The notes beneath the pieces were generated by a model. It ran no database searches. It saw only the letters and a program-made list of their open reading frames with translations, and was not told the origin of the DNA. A stretch of 64,000 nt of DNA, taken from NCBI GenBank assembly GCA_028386065.3, contig JAKUCV010002429.1, positions 123,900 to 187,899 of the forward strand. Reading direction: 5' to 3'. Source of the stretch: Turnera subulata (lineage: Eukaryota; Streptophyta; Magnoliopsida; Malpighiales; Passifloraceae). Shown piece by piece: positions 12,970 through 25,369 of the stretch. Position 1 is the first letter of the stretch. Every line of letters begins with the position of its first letter. Position numbers and translations under genes: made by a program.

Positions 12970-13599
12970 CTTGGTTGTGAATCAATTATATACAGGCTCC
13001 ATAAAATTTAGAGGTTGGTATTCTAAATTTTATTTATTATTAATTTCTTTGTGCACATATTTATTTGATAAATATGATCCTTGAAAATCCAACATTTACA
13101 GCGGAGCCTAGGTTGCAGTTCCTTTATTATGTTGTTCTGCTGGCATGCGATACGAAATAGGTAATAGATATTAATTTGTCCATTATATAATTGTTAGCCA
13201 TATACTATGTAATATCAAAAAAAATATATATAATATGTATGACATGTCTTTCCATGTGATACCATGATAAGAAATACTACATGCTATATGCTATTATAAA
13301 AAGTACTACTTGTTATGACATGTTTCATATGTCATATGCAAGTGTTGATCGATTAAGTGATATGCCATGATGATCTATACGTCATGCTTATTTGTGACCA
13401 TATGCCATGTTTTTTTTTTTCTATGTGATGGCATAAGTTATATGCAACATGCTGTGATAAATACCTTGTAATGAGTATGCTATGTTGGTATGCTATTTTA
13501 ATCGATAAACTGTTAATTGCCATGCGTATACCCTCTATTAATTGACTACAGGAATACGTGTTTTATCGTTTGGGGTATATTTTAGCATGTGGTTTGTTT

Positions 13600-14420
13600 A
13601 AAGCTTTGAACCCATGAAACCCAAACCCGGATTTGACCCGAAGCCATCATGGGTTGGTGGCATGTAGCCTACTGCAACCGTCGGAGGCGGTTGGGACAAC
13701 GTTTGTCGCTGCTCCCACCGGGACCGACGGCGGCAAGCCGTGATGTGAGGAGGATGACGGGACGCGCGCTTTGTCCGCGTCCCTCTTCTCTTCTGTCGGG
13801 AGCGTGCGGTGGCGGCGAGGAGGCAGCGGGCCTTCCCGAGCGTGGCTGTGTGCCGCGCGGCCGCTCTCCACCTTCGTCGTCTTCGGCGACGGCTGCAACT
13901 CCTCCCTCTGTGGGAAGTGAGCCACGGGCCGGAGCTGGAGACGGTGGATCTGGGAGGAGGCGGCTTCGCCGAGCGGTCGAGCACCAACGGGTCGTGGTGG
14001 TTTCAGTGGCAGCTTTTGTGGCTGCTGCTCCTACCTCGATCTGCGGCTGCGGCCTCCGTCGTTGATGAAGATGGCAGCAGCAGCATCCTTCATGGTGGTC
14101 GCAGCTGTCCTCTCTCGGCAGTGGACGGCAAGGCCTCCTTCTCTATGGAGCAGATGATGCCTTGGGTTTGTCCCTACATCCTCTTTTTTTTTTTTCTTTG
14201 TGAAATAAAAAAAAGAAAAATGGAAATGGGCTTACCCAGCCGAGCATGTCTCGCGGGCTTATGTGTTGGGCTCACTGGACAGGCTGTTTCGTCTACGGGT
14301 CCAGGCTGATTTATTTGGCTCACTGGATTGGTTTCTGGGCCCACAGATCTGAGCCAATTTTTTCGGCTTGATGGGCTTGTTTTGTTGGGCTCATTTGGGT
14401 TGGAATTATTTGGGCTATTT
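13600..14420. other. GC-rich block in the copia leader
   Basis: Between the 5' LTR and gag lies a block (about 13620-14170) far richer in G and C than its AT-rich surroundings. Long open frames run on both strands with arginine-, alanine- and proline-rich translations. A stretch with repeated ggg-ct and tgggct words follows (about 14230-14420). No domain is recognisable. It could be a captured host fragment or a nested GC-rich insertion; the long frames are probably a composition effect. Confidence 0.5.
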
Positions 14421-14923
14421 TTGACTTAGTGTTTATTATTTTGGCCTGGTTATTTTCTGGACTAAGTATCTGTTTTGGGTTAAGTGTTTTTTTGGATTCA
14501 TTTAACTATGTGTTAAATTAAAATAAAAAAAATAATGTGCATAAGTGAATTATTTGTTAATTATATTTTTGTGCACATAAGTTTTTTTTGTTTATCATAA
14601 TTGATTGTTATTTTTATCTAACTTTGTGTAGGTAATAAATAAGTGGCGCCACTCAATTATGAAAATAACTATATGTTAATTATTGTAATTCTCAGTTTAA
14701 ATAAATTTGGAGTATTTATTTATTAAATTTTTTTTAAATAGTTATTTATTTTTCTTAGCGTAGATGATGATGCACTTTGATGGGTACTCGATTTTATGCT
14801 TAGGAAAAATGTCTAATTACTATATTTAAGTGTAAAGCATATACATGATGTGGCATTTAATCCTACGTGGACTTTTACATGAATTTTTTTATTATTTATC
14901 AATGTGCAATTGGCTAATTTATT

Positions 14924-15774
14924 GTGACTTGTAGATTGTTGCTTCCACTAAAGGGATTGTTGTTGAGTTTAACAAAAAATGAGAATCTCAATGGTGACAA
15001 TTATGAAGCATGGAGCATGAAAATCCAGAATGTCCTTGAGGAACAAGATGTTCTCGTTGCTTTGAAAACCGAGATGGTTGCGCCTGAGGAGGGAAACACG
15101 ACCCAACGTAGGAGAGAGAGAGACCTCTACTTTGCATGGAAGCGGAAGAACTCTCTCGCTTGTATCATCATGCTGAGTAGCATGGAAAATGACCTTTTGC
15201 GCACTTACAATGAGTTGTCGAGTGCTAAGGACATTTGAGCTGCCCTTAAGGCACAGATTGGTGGTGTGTCCTTAACCAAACTGAGGTAGTTGAGAGTCAA
15301 GTTTGACAGCTATAAAAAGCATCCCAATCGAATTATAAGACCACATTTGAGATATCTGAGGGATATGTCGAACATGATCAGTGAGTTAAATGATACTGGT
15401 CATGAACTCATTGAGAACAAAAGGTTAAAGTTGCCATCCGCTCTCTGCCGAGTTCCTAGGACCATATGCAAGTCCAGTTGACCCCGAACTTAAATGCTAC
15501 TACCCTAAACAATGTTGTTCATCATCTGGAACTTGAGGAAGAGCGCCTTGGGGCCTCTAAAGAACCTCTCCAGAGCAATGCCGTTGTGGTTGAAGGTAGT
15601 AAGAATAATAAACGTGAGAAGGGTCAAAAGAACAAGAAAGGAAAGAAGGAAAAGCAGGATCAGAAGAAACCTTCTATTGAGGGAAAAGTTTCTCAACAGA
15701 AAAAGAACAAAAACAAGAACCAGTTAAAATGTGTTAACTGCGGCAAATGGGGCATTTTGCTGCTGAGTGCATAG
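14924..15774 (+). pseudogene. copia gag (nucleocapsid), broken
   Basis: Reads as a copia gag with NGDNYEAWSMKIQNVLEEQD near the start, a lysine-rich linker, and a zinc knuckle beginning CVNCGKWG. An in-frame TGA at about 15236 probably replaces a tryptophan codon, a TAG follows near 15287, and frame changes are needed near 15470. A one-base loss inside the zinc knuckle (near 15750) shifts the reading before the last cysteine. Confidence 0.88.
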
Positions 15775-17510
15775 AGCCCAAGAAGGTATGTTCCTTCAAT
15801 AATATTGTCAGTTCTAGTTTTGTCTCTAGTTCTGCATTATTAACTGAATCAACTTTCATGTGGATTGTAGATTCGGGGGCTACAGACCACATAAGTAATG
15901 ATCGAGTATCATTTGTGGGCTATCGTCGTATTTCGAGTGGATCAAAGTGGATTAATGTGGGAAATAACTCTAAGCTGGAAGTTAAAGGTTTGGGCACTTG
16001 CCAACTGAGGTTGACTGGCGGTCAGACGTTGGACCTGCATGATGTACTCTACATTCCGGAGATGCGGCGGAATCTTGTTTCTGTTTCTGTTTTAGCTAAA
16101 CAGGGTTTCTTATTTAATTTTCATAAAGTTGGTTTGGACTTGTTCTAGGAGACTGTACTTTATGGTTTTGGTTTCTGGATGAATGGTCTTATTATTTTGG
16201 ATGTTGAAAATTTTTCAAATATATCTAATTTTTTCCTTTGTACATCCTCGAGTAATGTGAACGATGATGTGAATGTGTGGCATTCAAGACTTGGCCATGT
16301 GGGCCAGCAAAGAATGAATCGCCTTGCGAAAGAGGGCCTTATGAGCTCGACTGACAATGTAGAACTTCATGTGTGTGAGTTCTTCCTTGTAGAAAAAATG
16401 GCAAGAAAACCATTCGGAAAAGCAAAGAGAGCAGATCAACCGTTGCAGTTAATACATTCGAACATCTGTGGTCCAATGCATGTGAGAGCAAGGCATGGTG
16501 TCTATTACTTCATCACATTCTTTGATGATTTCACGCGTTTTGGTTATGTTTGTTTGATTTCCCACAAATCCGAGGCATTGGATTGTTTCAGGAAGTTCAT
16601 AAGCCTTGTGAAAAATCAACTTGATAAGCGTATCAAGACATTAAGGACCGACCGAGGCCGTGAATATTTTTTTGATCAGCTCAAACAAATATGTGATGAA
16701 AAAAAAATTGTTAGGAAACTAACTATTCCTGGAACTCCACAACAAAATGGTGTTGTGGAAAGAAGAGATAGAACTGTTCTTCAGATGGTCAGATCCATGA
16801 TGGCACAGGCTAAGTTGCCAGTCTCTTTTTCGGGAGATGCACTCTTAACTGCCACTCATGTACTGAACTTGGTGCCCTCAAAATCTATAGCTTCTACACC
16901 TTATGAGTTATGGACAGGTAGGAAACCTAACTTAAGTTGGCTAAAGCCTTGGGGCTATGCTGCTTATACCCATAACTCTTTCCACAGACATAGGAAATTG
17001 GGACCTAGAGGAAGTAAGAGTATTTTCATAAGATATTCTGAAATTTCCAAAGGTTATGTGTTCATTGGTGAACATGAAGGTGTAAGGTATACAGAATTTG
17101 AATCACGAGAAGTGACATTCTTAGAGAATGAGTTTCCAAGAAGAGGTGATACAGGACCTGATCAATCTCTTTCTGAGATGTGTGATCAGGTAGGGCAAGA
17201 AGATGCATTTCAATTGAGTATTGGTGAATCTAGCATGCATCGGAATCTTGATCCTAGTGGGAGTATTCTAGACAGTAGTGGAGCTGCATCACTACACCCA
17301 GAACCTCGAAGAAGTGAACGTGGTAATGTTCCACGACGTCACTTTGAGATCGAGAGTGTCGATGATGTGTATCGACAAGCCTTCATTGTAGAAGCTCTTG
17401 ATGAAGAGGAACCCAAAACCTACAATGAGGCTGTCTCCTGTATTGCTAAGGAAGAATGGATAAAAACGATGGATGAAGAGCTTAGCTCCATGCATTCTAA
17501 CCATGATTAG
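15747..17510 (+). pseudogene. copia protease and integrase, broken
   Basis: The protease motif WIVDSGATDHIS lies near 15862, and a stop near 16147 interrupts the frame. Integrase follows in a long open frame (16179-17510). Its zinc-binding region keeps WHSRLGH, but the second cysteine of the CxxC pair is gone (CEFFLVEK). The catalytic core shows HSNICGP where the family has aspartate at the N, then RTDRGREYF, then NGVVERR. The first catalytic acid is therefore lost. The frame runs on to the start of RT. Confidence 0.9.
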
Positions 17511-18970
17511 GAATTGGTAGATTTACCAAAGGGACATAAGGCTATTGGGAACAAGTGGGTTCTCAAGATCAAGCGAAATGCTGACGGGTCAATCGATAGA
17601 TATAAGGCACGTCTAGTAGCCAAGGGTTACACACAATAGGAAGGAATAGATTATGAGGAAATTTTCTCTCTTGTTTTGAGATTTGCATCTATTCGATTGA
17701 TCTTAGCCATTATGGCAGATCTTGATCTCGAATTACATCAGATAGATGTAAAAACAACATTTCTTAACGGGAATCTAGAAGAGGAAATTTACACGCAACA
17801 ACCTGTGGGTTTTGCTGTAAAAGGCCAGGAACACAAAGTGTGTCGGCTGATGAGATCCATTTATAGACTCCAACAATCTTCTAGACAATGGTACCTAAGG
17901 TTTCATGAAGCCATCACATCCTTCATGTTTGTCATGACAGATGAGGACCATTGTGTGTATGTTAAGAGATTTGGGGATCATTTTGTGATCTTGTCACTTT
18001 ACGTCGACGACATACTACTGGCTGGAAATAATAATGATTTTCTGGTAGCCATAAAGGCTTGGTTGTCCTCCAACTTTGAGATGAAGGACATGGATGAAGC
18101 TGCATACATTCTAGAGGTTAAGATCCTTAGAGATCGATCCAAAAGATTATGTCTCTTTCTTAAGAGCATTATATCAAGAAAATTTTTGAACGATTTTGTA
18201 TGCAAGATTCAAAGCCTATGAATACACCTACTGTCAAGGGCAATAATCTAAGCCAACAGATGTGTCCCTAAAATCGGGAAGAAAAGGAAGATATGGCTAA
18301 TGTGTCATATGCTAGTGCTGTCAGGAGTCTGATGTACACTATGTTGCGTACTAGACTAGATATTTGTTATGCTGTTGGAGTGAGTAGATACCAATCCAAT
18401 CCCGGGCGAGAGCACTGGACAACAGTCAAAAGAATACTTCGGCAATTGAAGGGCACAATGGACTATACTTTCAGTTTTCAAGGAGATGGGTTCTACTTGA
18501 AAGCTTATACAGATGCCGATTGGGGAGGACATTTAGACCAAAGAAAGTCTACCTCCGGCTATGTATTCTTACTAAGTAATGGTGCTATATCATGGAGTAG
18601 TAAGAAACTATCTTGCATAGCCTTGTCGACGATGGAGGTAGAGTTTGTAGCTTTGTCATCGGCGGTGCATGAGGCTGTGTGGCTGAGACGTTTTCTCAGT
18701 CATTTTGGTGTTATACAAGGGGCTGTGTCTCCATTGACTGTCTATTGTGATAGTCAAGCAGCTATTGCATACACTAAAGACCCTAAGTACCATGAGAAGA
18801 CAAAAAACACTGATATTAGGTACAATTATGTCAGGGACATCGTTTCATGTAAGGAAGTGAACATAGAGTACATTCTTACTGGTAACATGTTAGCCGATTC
18901 ATTCACCAAACCTATCTCTACAGCTTCTTTTGTTAGACATATGGAACTGTTAGGTTTATATAGGATGTGA
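17511..18970 (+). pseudogene. copia reverse transcriptase and RNase H, broken
   Basis: RT begins with KGHKAIGNKWVLKIKRN (from about 17529) and continues through a TAG at about 17638 (after KGYTQ). It includes IDVKTTFLNGNL and the active-site YVDDILLAGN near 18001, then stops at 18221. The RNase H part (18293-18970) has ADWGGHLDQRKSTSGYVF and ALSTMEVEFVALS, and ends LLGLYRM. At least two stops and a gap around 18221-18292 disable it. Confidence 0.92.
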
Positions 18971-20033
18971 TTACAACTATTTTTGTTATATTTTTCCTTG
19001 ACTTTATGTTCATTATAAAATTCTTCTTTTTATTCAAATGCCAACTTTTGTATAATTATTCATGTATATAAGGGCGCATGTTTTTATAACATGCATATGA
19101 ATATGCTGAGAGCATATGAAGGGATGAAGGACTTGGTGTCTTTCTCATCCAAAAGATATGTCTAACAGATAGGTTAGCTCTTTCACACGAGTATTCGTCT
19201 TATGACTGGGTGTCATAGGGGTAAGACAATTTTAAGTCAAGAATAGGGTGAGTCCTTATTCCGTAAGAGCCTGACTTAAAACATTCTTGTCGCCTTGATA
19301 TTGTTCAAGATGAGGTCAAATCGTGTTTGACCAGAGATGAAACAAAGTAATATTTTATCTTATCTGTTCAGAAGCTAGGTAGGGTCCGGTTTTGGATATG
19401 GTAGAGTGGTGGACCCAAGTCAAACACTAGAAGTGTTTAGACTATTACCTACACAATATTATTGATGACATATACTCCAACGAGGGATGGAGAAAACAAT
19501 ACTGTGGCATATGAATTCATTCCATGTGTGCTGAGTGACCATACAAGGAGTAGGAAAAGGATCTCGTTTTTCTACTATGTGAGCCTTGAGAATTTTTTTT
19601 CTCACAAGTGGCCTTATCGACTTTTTACTATTACTTGAAATCTTAATTTAGTGTTGTTATCTTTGTTGTACTCATAACGGTCATGAGTGATACGACCTAA
19701 CGGGGTATGTCAGAAAAGTAGCTAAGTTAAGATGTAAAATTCTGAGTAAAAAGCAAGATCACTAAGTATTGTATTATTCTTGGTATTCGCAATACGGCCG
19801 TTTATGTTTTTGTGTAAAACATAATTGTGAATACGCATAGAGACTGAGGTCTAAGGGTCTCTTTAAATACAATTAAATGATTCTAGGAACTTACATATCT
19901 ACTTTACTTGAGTTGTTGTATATTCTTAACAGAAGTACAATGAAGAGCTCTTACTGGTATGTTGGTCACACGACCTATTTGCCTGGTATGAAAGTTATTT
20001 CTTTGAGCCCAGATGGTTATGTCCACCATGTGT

Positions 20034-20046
20034 GAGTGGGAGATAT
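20034..20046 (+). other. Polypurine tract of the copia element
   Basis: gagtgggagatat immediately precedes the 3' LTR, the expected place for the plus-strand primer site. The roughly 1.06 kb between the RNase H stop (18970) and this site is non-coding. Confidence 0.8.
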
Positions 20047-20387
20047 TGGATATTGGTATCCTATTTACACCCATGATGGTGATCTTTTGTGATAAGAATC
20101 CATCTTGATCTATTAGTTGTAACAGATTATGTAGGGTGGGTTTGTCTGATATAATTCAAACCCTGATCTGTTATCTGTAACAGATAGGGTGGAGATTTAC
20201 AGAGTGTGGAGATAATATTAGTATTATCTCCACAGTATTTAAAAAAGACCCAAACTCCAATATAAATACTGGAGTTATGTTTTGGGTCTTAGAAGGGAGA
20301 ATGTTTCAGACGTGAGACAACAAAAACTAGCCCTGTTTCCAGATAAACAAAAAATCGTCACTGAAAAGAAATAAAACACTATAGGCA
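20047..20387 (+). repeat. 3' LTR of the copia element
   Basis: 341 bp partner of the LTR at 12636, same TG...CA ends and TATA-like motif. Differences between the two copies indicate an old insertion, if gene conversion has not altered them. Confidence 0.93.
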
Positions 20388-20914
20388 ACGTCACTTTCTA
20401 CTTTTTAACTTGTGGTTCCTTTCGGTAGTTGACAATTTAATGTTAACAAAGGGGCAAACTTGTAGCCTAATTGTGAGGAAAAAACCTGTGAAATGTTAGC
20501 ACTCAAATTTTGCCTCCTTTTTCCCGAGATCATTTTTTAGTGTCAAGTTAAAAATTCAAAAGAAAAAGAGAAAATATTTTATAAGGTTGTGGGATCCCAA
20601 TTTTGATAGTAGAATGTGTTACGAACATCCGAGGACCTCCGAATATTTTTTCAAAATTTTTCGAAAAAGGGCCAAAAATAGCTGAGTCAACAAGTTTAAC
20701 CAAGGCATTTTGGCCATTTCACAAGGTTTTTTAGAAAATATTTTATACTAAACATTTTCTCCAACAATTATGAGTCTACCCAATTTTTAAAAAAAATTTC
20801 GGGTTCAAGAAATGCTCGAAACAATTTTTTCAAGAAAACTTCAAAAAAGAGGAAAGACCCTATGACCGGCCGGCCCCCACCATGACCAGCCATCACCCAT
20901 GACCGGTGGGACAC
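20388..20914. other. Non-coding AT-rich DNA
   Basis: Nothing recognisable between the copia 3' end and the tandem array. Runs of T and A, no frame with known similarity. Confidence 0.6.
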
Positions 20915-21835
20915 GCCTGGCGGCTGTGGTTTTTCGCCTTGAACTCATTTCTCATCCGTTTTTGAGCTGTTTTTTTTTTTTTTCTATGATCATCTTTTTC
21001 ACGCATCAATGCACCTCCCATAATGTTTGTAGAATTTTTCATGGCTCGGTCAGGCCAGTTTTGATTTTTCAAATTATTTTTCTTAAGCCATGGTGGAAAA
21101 GTATTATTTATACAATATTAATTCCTCGTCCATTTTTCAAAACATTTATTTGCATGAAAAATTCCTTCAGGCAAAAATGCATTCCGCAATTTTCTCAAAG
21201 TTTCTGGAGGCCTGGACGGGTCCCATTATGTGTATTAAAGCAATTTTGCCTGAAGCCATGGTGAAAATCCCTTTTTCATAGGTAATTTATTTTGTAATCG
21301 TTTTTTAATTTTTCTTTTCATGCGATATTCTTCTTAATGTAAAAAGCTATTGTTTATGATTTTCTCAGAATTTTTGGAAGCCTGGGTAGGCCCCATTTGG
21401 ATTTTCAATGATCTTGGCCTGAAGCCATAACGAAGCCATGAACGGTTTTTTTTTTTAAATTTAGAATTTATTCCTCGATCATTTTTCAAACCGTTTCTTT
21501 ACACGACCAATTCCTTGACGGAAAACACGTCTTCAAAATTTTCGTAGAATTTCCGGAGGCCTTGGCAGACCCTATTTCAGTGTTTAAAGCTTTTTAAGCT
21601 TTTTTGCTTGAAGCCGTGGCAAAATTTTGTTTTAGCACCAAAAATCAATTTACGGCCATTTCTTCGGTTGTTTCTTTACACAATCATATTCGCCGTATCA
21701 AAGCACATCCTCCAGAATTTTCTAGGAATTTTTTTAGGCTTTTGTGTGAGCACTCCATCTCCGGCCCAGTTGGCTGGAAATCGCCTCGTTGCCGTGGTTT
21801 AAAATCGATGGCCTGCGATTCGCGATATTTCATAT
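20915..21835. repeat. Degenerate tandem array, about 165-190 bp period
   Basis: A diverged unit recurs with landmark (gaa)gccatgg/gccgtgg at about 20923, 21087, 21254, 21423, 21613 and 21792, giving spacings of 164-190 bp. Within each unit the order is similar: a t-rich start, ttcctcg-catttttcaaa, an attttc-agaatttt stretch, gg-ggcctgg-c-g--cccatt, then the landmark. Copies are strongly diverged, so this is an old array. It opens with two copies of tgaccggc/tgaccagc just upstream (20861-20900). Confidence 0.7.
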
Positions 21836-22136
21836 GAACTAACTTAACTTAAGTGGAGAGAACGGATTCGATGATTCCCGAGATAGACAAATTAACTGCT
21901 TCCCAAAGAACCATCCTCCCATACATATTCCCAGATATAAATAGGAGGAGTTACAAATGGTCTCACTTAAAACTCAGAAACCAAACTGACTGAAAAGACC
22001 GATGCTCGAACCAAAGTTTACAAATTTCGGTCAAGCCCAAACCAAAGTTTAAAATTTTGGTTTGGACGGTCAAAGATTAGTATCTTGTGAATCACGAATG
22101 ACAGTGTTGAATGTTTGGATTTATTATCATGATATT

Positions 22137-22480
22137 TGATGACATACTAAATTATTGGGCTTAGAATAAAGATCCGTAAATTTAGGTTAACGACATAAAC
22201 CCCTAAATCCAAGCCTATGTCATAGACCCATAAATGCAAGTCTATCTTAGCCTGGCCTATGAGACCCAGCTCCACACATCCTATTTCTACTCTAGGTCCA
22301 CATCAAGACTCTCAGTCCTCTATAGATACAAGCTGCCTAACTCAAGAAAAGGTATGTACATGCAGACCTTATAATTATTCTCTCTTCTTTGACAACCTAA
22401 GATAGCCAAGTCCTAACTTAGGCATCAGAGTACCTCCGGGGTTACACACCCTGGACACCCACAATATCCTTTATCTTTCT
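22137..22480 (+). repeat. LTR copy of a Tat-like element, truncated by an insertion
   Basis: Begins TGATGACATACTAAATTATT and aligns in the same orientation with 26989-27320, including ttattgggcttagaataaag, the TATA region and acctccggggt. It breaks off at about 22480, where another element starts. A 10-bp word, tcatgatatt, precedes it (22127-22136) and recurs at 27413-27422. Confidence 0.8.
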
Positions 22481-22485
22481 CTTAG

Positions 22486-23415
22486 GGTGTGTTTGGAACG
22501 CGAGATAGGGACGGGGATGTTGGGACAACAGCCCAAAGGGTTGTTTGGATCGCGGGACACACTGTTCACGTAGGATGCGCGTCCCTTTTATTTGGGACAC
22601 AATTAATTTTTTCCATTCCTTCGAAAATGTACAGACAGAACACTATCCCATGGACAACACTGTTCACGTTCAGACTTTGCCTCCATTAATTTTCCAAAAT
22701 GCCAAAATAGCCAAGAATATAAAAATATTAAAAATAACTCATTCCACTCTATCTCCTCCCATGACTCCTCTCTTCCTCTCGGCCTCTCCTTTCTTTTTTT
22801 TTTTCATTCTTAAACTTCCTCTCCATTCCTCGTGTCCATCTTTCCTCTTCTCCATTTTTTTTCCCTCACTTCTCCGGGTCTCCAGGGGGAAGAGGAGAGG
22901 AGGATGACGGTGGTGGTAGAGTTAGGTTTTTGCAGGTATGGTTATGGTTGTCGGATCCAAATTTTAGTGGAGCTGTTGCATGGGTTGCAACTAAACTTCT
23001 CCTCAGGGGGAATATACGGGACAATTCAATTTCAAAAACCGTTAATTTAGACTTTCGGATTCTTTGGATCTTTTTTTATAATTTGACCACGGTGTAAATG
23101 AGATATTGATTTGCAGTTTTTGTTTTCCTTGCGGAAAAGGACTGATTGGGATTGTGCTTAATTGAATTACTATTTTAGATTTTTAGGAATTGATAAGGGG
23201 AAGAAGATGAGGGAGGAGGAGGAAGGTGCTGGAGTTCGCAGAGGGGAAGAGAAGAGGGAAAGAGGAGGAGGCGCTGGGAGAGGAGAGACAAAGAAAAAAA
23301 AAACAAAAAACAAAATTCAAAGCAAGGGACAAAAAGGTGTGGGGAGTTTTTTTTCTTTTTTTTTTAGAATCAATGATTTTCATTAAAAAACTTGGTTAAG
23401 GAGTCCCAAACAGAG
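22486..23415. mobile_element. Possible Tourist-like (PIF/Harbinger) insertion
   Basis: The left end reads TTA then GGGTGTGTTTGGAACGCG, a common opening of plant Tourist-type elements. The right end, on the complement, reads TACTCTGTTTGGGACTCC, an imperfect match. The insertion would explain why the LTR at 22137 stops. The interior has a GA-rich block (23195-23300) and no transposase. Ends and duplication are imperfect, so the call is tentative. Confidence 0.4.
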
Positions 23416-24731
23416 TACATTTAGAGAATAACTATGCTCTCTAATGACATTTGACAAAGTTGTTACTTGTAATGAGAATGCTGCAGACAATTAACTAAGC
23501 AGCGTTAAAGGGTACAAACTTTAGACCTAAAAAATCACAAAGCCTTTGCATTTCCCCTGTCAATGACCGAGGCTTGAACTATTGTAAACCACATAGACAC
23601 AACTTGACATCAGAGCAAATGGCATCAGGTGCACTTCTTTAGAAGTATTTTTTTTCTATATTATTTGCCTATGGATTGGGAATGACTTGCAGTTCAATTG
23701 AAATTGGATGCCTACTTACCTTGGCTTTGGATGGATTGAGAAGGATTTGTAGTTGAATTGAAATTGGATTGAGAATCCTGGGTTGCAAGCTCATTAAAAA
23801 TGTGATAAACTCCAATGGTTCATGGAATTATGGTGCTAAATATTGTTGCAATCAATTGGAATAATTTGGTGTATTTTTTTAATGTATTATTGCCAAAAAA
23901 CAATTATTCTAGAAGTAGTAAAATATAAATTGTAATGATCTATCTCAAGGACTTTGTAAAGACTTTGTAAAAGAACTATTGTGATACATATCCAAATATT
24001 TTAGGTCGAGTTTACTTACGTAGGGATTTAGACAAACTCCATTTTATTTTTATTTTTTTTACAAAAATATATGTTAAGCGACATAAAAAATTAAAAAGGA
24101 AAAATAATTTTACATGGAGTATAAATTTAGGATTCCTAGTTTTAATAGTATTCTCTTCTACTTGTATAAATAGTGGTGTATATTTACCTTATGTATTATC
24201 ATAAAATCAATAGAAAATCTTTTCACAAAAATCTTCATGGTAGCGGTGGTTACACAAAAATCTTCATGGTAGCAGAGGTTTAGGATTTATGGTTTAGGAT
24301 TTTAGGATTTAGAGAAAACATATATGTTTTTCTTCACAACAAAAAAATGATTTAACAAAAACATCTCCAACTAAGACGGAATACAAAACATCAGTAGACT
24401 AGAATCAAGAATCCTAAATTGCATTGCTTTTAAAACGTACCTGTCCAAGAGTATGTTCTTCACTTTTTGCTTTTCCTTCCAATTCGCAGTACCCCTCCTA
24501 AAGCTCTTTTTTTTTTTTTTCTGCTCACACTTTTACAAAATTTGTGGAGGTGAACCTTTTTTATATTAATTTGGGAGCAGTTAGCGCAAGGTTATTTGCT
24601 TCTAATTAGATTTTCCTTATATTCTTTTTGTTAAAAGTCAAACTCTTTCTACCCAACGTCTACTCATCAATTTACTCTCTTTCTTTAATTTTATTTCCTT
24701 TTTTCTATTATTATTTTCTTAGAAAAAAATG

Positions 24732-24762
<31 letters not shown>

Positions 24763-24840
24763 TATTTAAGCCTGAATTGGCTAATATATATAATGGTAGC
24801 TAATAGCTTAGTCTGAGTGGGCTAATATAAAAACACTGTA
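23416..24840. other. Intergenic DNA with a possible old LTR remnant
   Basis: No gene seen. Around 23936-24250 the sequence looks like the end of a copia LTR: a TATA-like ttgtataaatagtggtg (24165-24181), then tcaatagaaaatcttttc, then attcatggtagc-agagg-like primer-site sequence. The last part is duplicated (aaaaatcttcatggtagc, twice, 24225-24277). A (TA)n(TG)n microsatellite lies at about 24731-24762. Confidence 0.35.
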
Positions 24841-25330
24841 AAAAAGAAATTTTTCACCTAGAATGGATTGCGCATTCTTCTTTGGCTTGATTGAAGATTG
24901 TTGGGCTTAATTTTGTAGCTTGAGGACCTACAAGACTTACAAAAAGAATCTGGAAAAGTCCAGGGTTGTGACCCTCTTTATAAATATGAGAGAATAGGAA
25001 GAGGGAGAGCTTTGGAGAGGAGAGAATATATCCTCTGTAACACTCTTCGGAAGAGAGTTTCCCCCAACAAAGAAGTTTGTATTATGTTTCTTACCTGGCA
25101 AGATAGGTTGTTCATAGCCCCTGCAACTCCCAATATTTATTGGCCCTAATTTTGGTAACTCCAGATTGATTGAGGATTGATTGTATCAGTGTCTAACTCA
25201 ATAATTGGGGCAAGTTGTTCTGGTATTAATGACGTGATAATCATTCTGTCATCGAACACGAAAAAGGAATTTCAGTTGGGTTGTCCTATTTTTCTACGTT
25301 TCTTTTATTTTCCTAAAAAAATAAAAGAGA
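24841..25330 (+). repeat. LTR-like segment of a second gypsy family
   Basis: Has the layout of a gypsy LTR: gattgttgggcttaattttg, a TATA box in ctttataaatatgagag (24974-24990) and a GA-rich leader. It does not match the LTRs at 22137 and 26989. No partner copy was found in the window. Confidence 0.4.
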
Positions 25331-25369
25331 GAGTTTAGGTTATTCTACGTTTCTGCTTACTCCTTGATT

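Larger units (their letters stand above)
12636..20387 (+). mobile_element. Full-length but dead Ty1/copia retrotransposon
   Basis: A 7.75 kb element bounded by two similar LTRs (12636-12969 and 20047-20387), both starting TGG and ending TAGGCA. Between them, in copia order, are gag, protease, integrase, reverse transcriptase and RNase H, then a polypurine tract. Multiple stops and frameshifts make it non-functional. I found no matching 5-bp target duplication (aatat on the left, acgtc on the right), so the ends have mutated or the copy is recombinant. Confidence 0.93.

Noticed and set aside
24285..24312. Telomere-like tttaggattt words
   Set aside because: Only a few imperfect copies (ttagga rather than tttaggg), too short to be an interstitial telomere.
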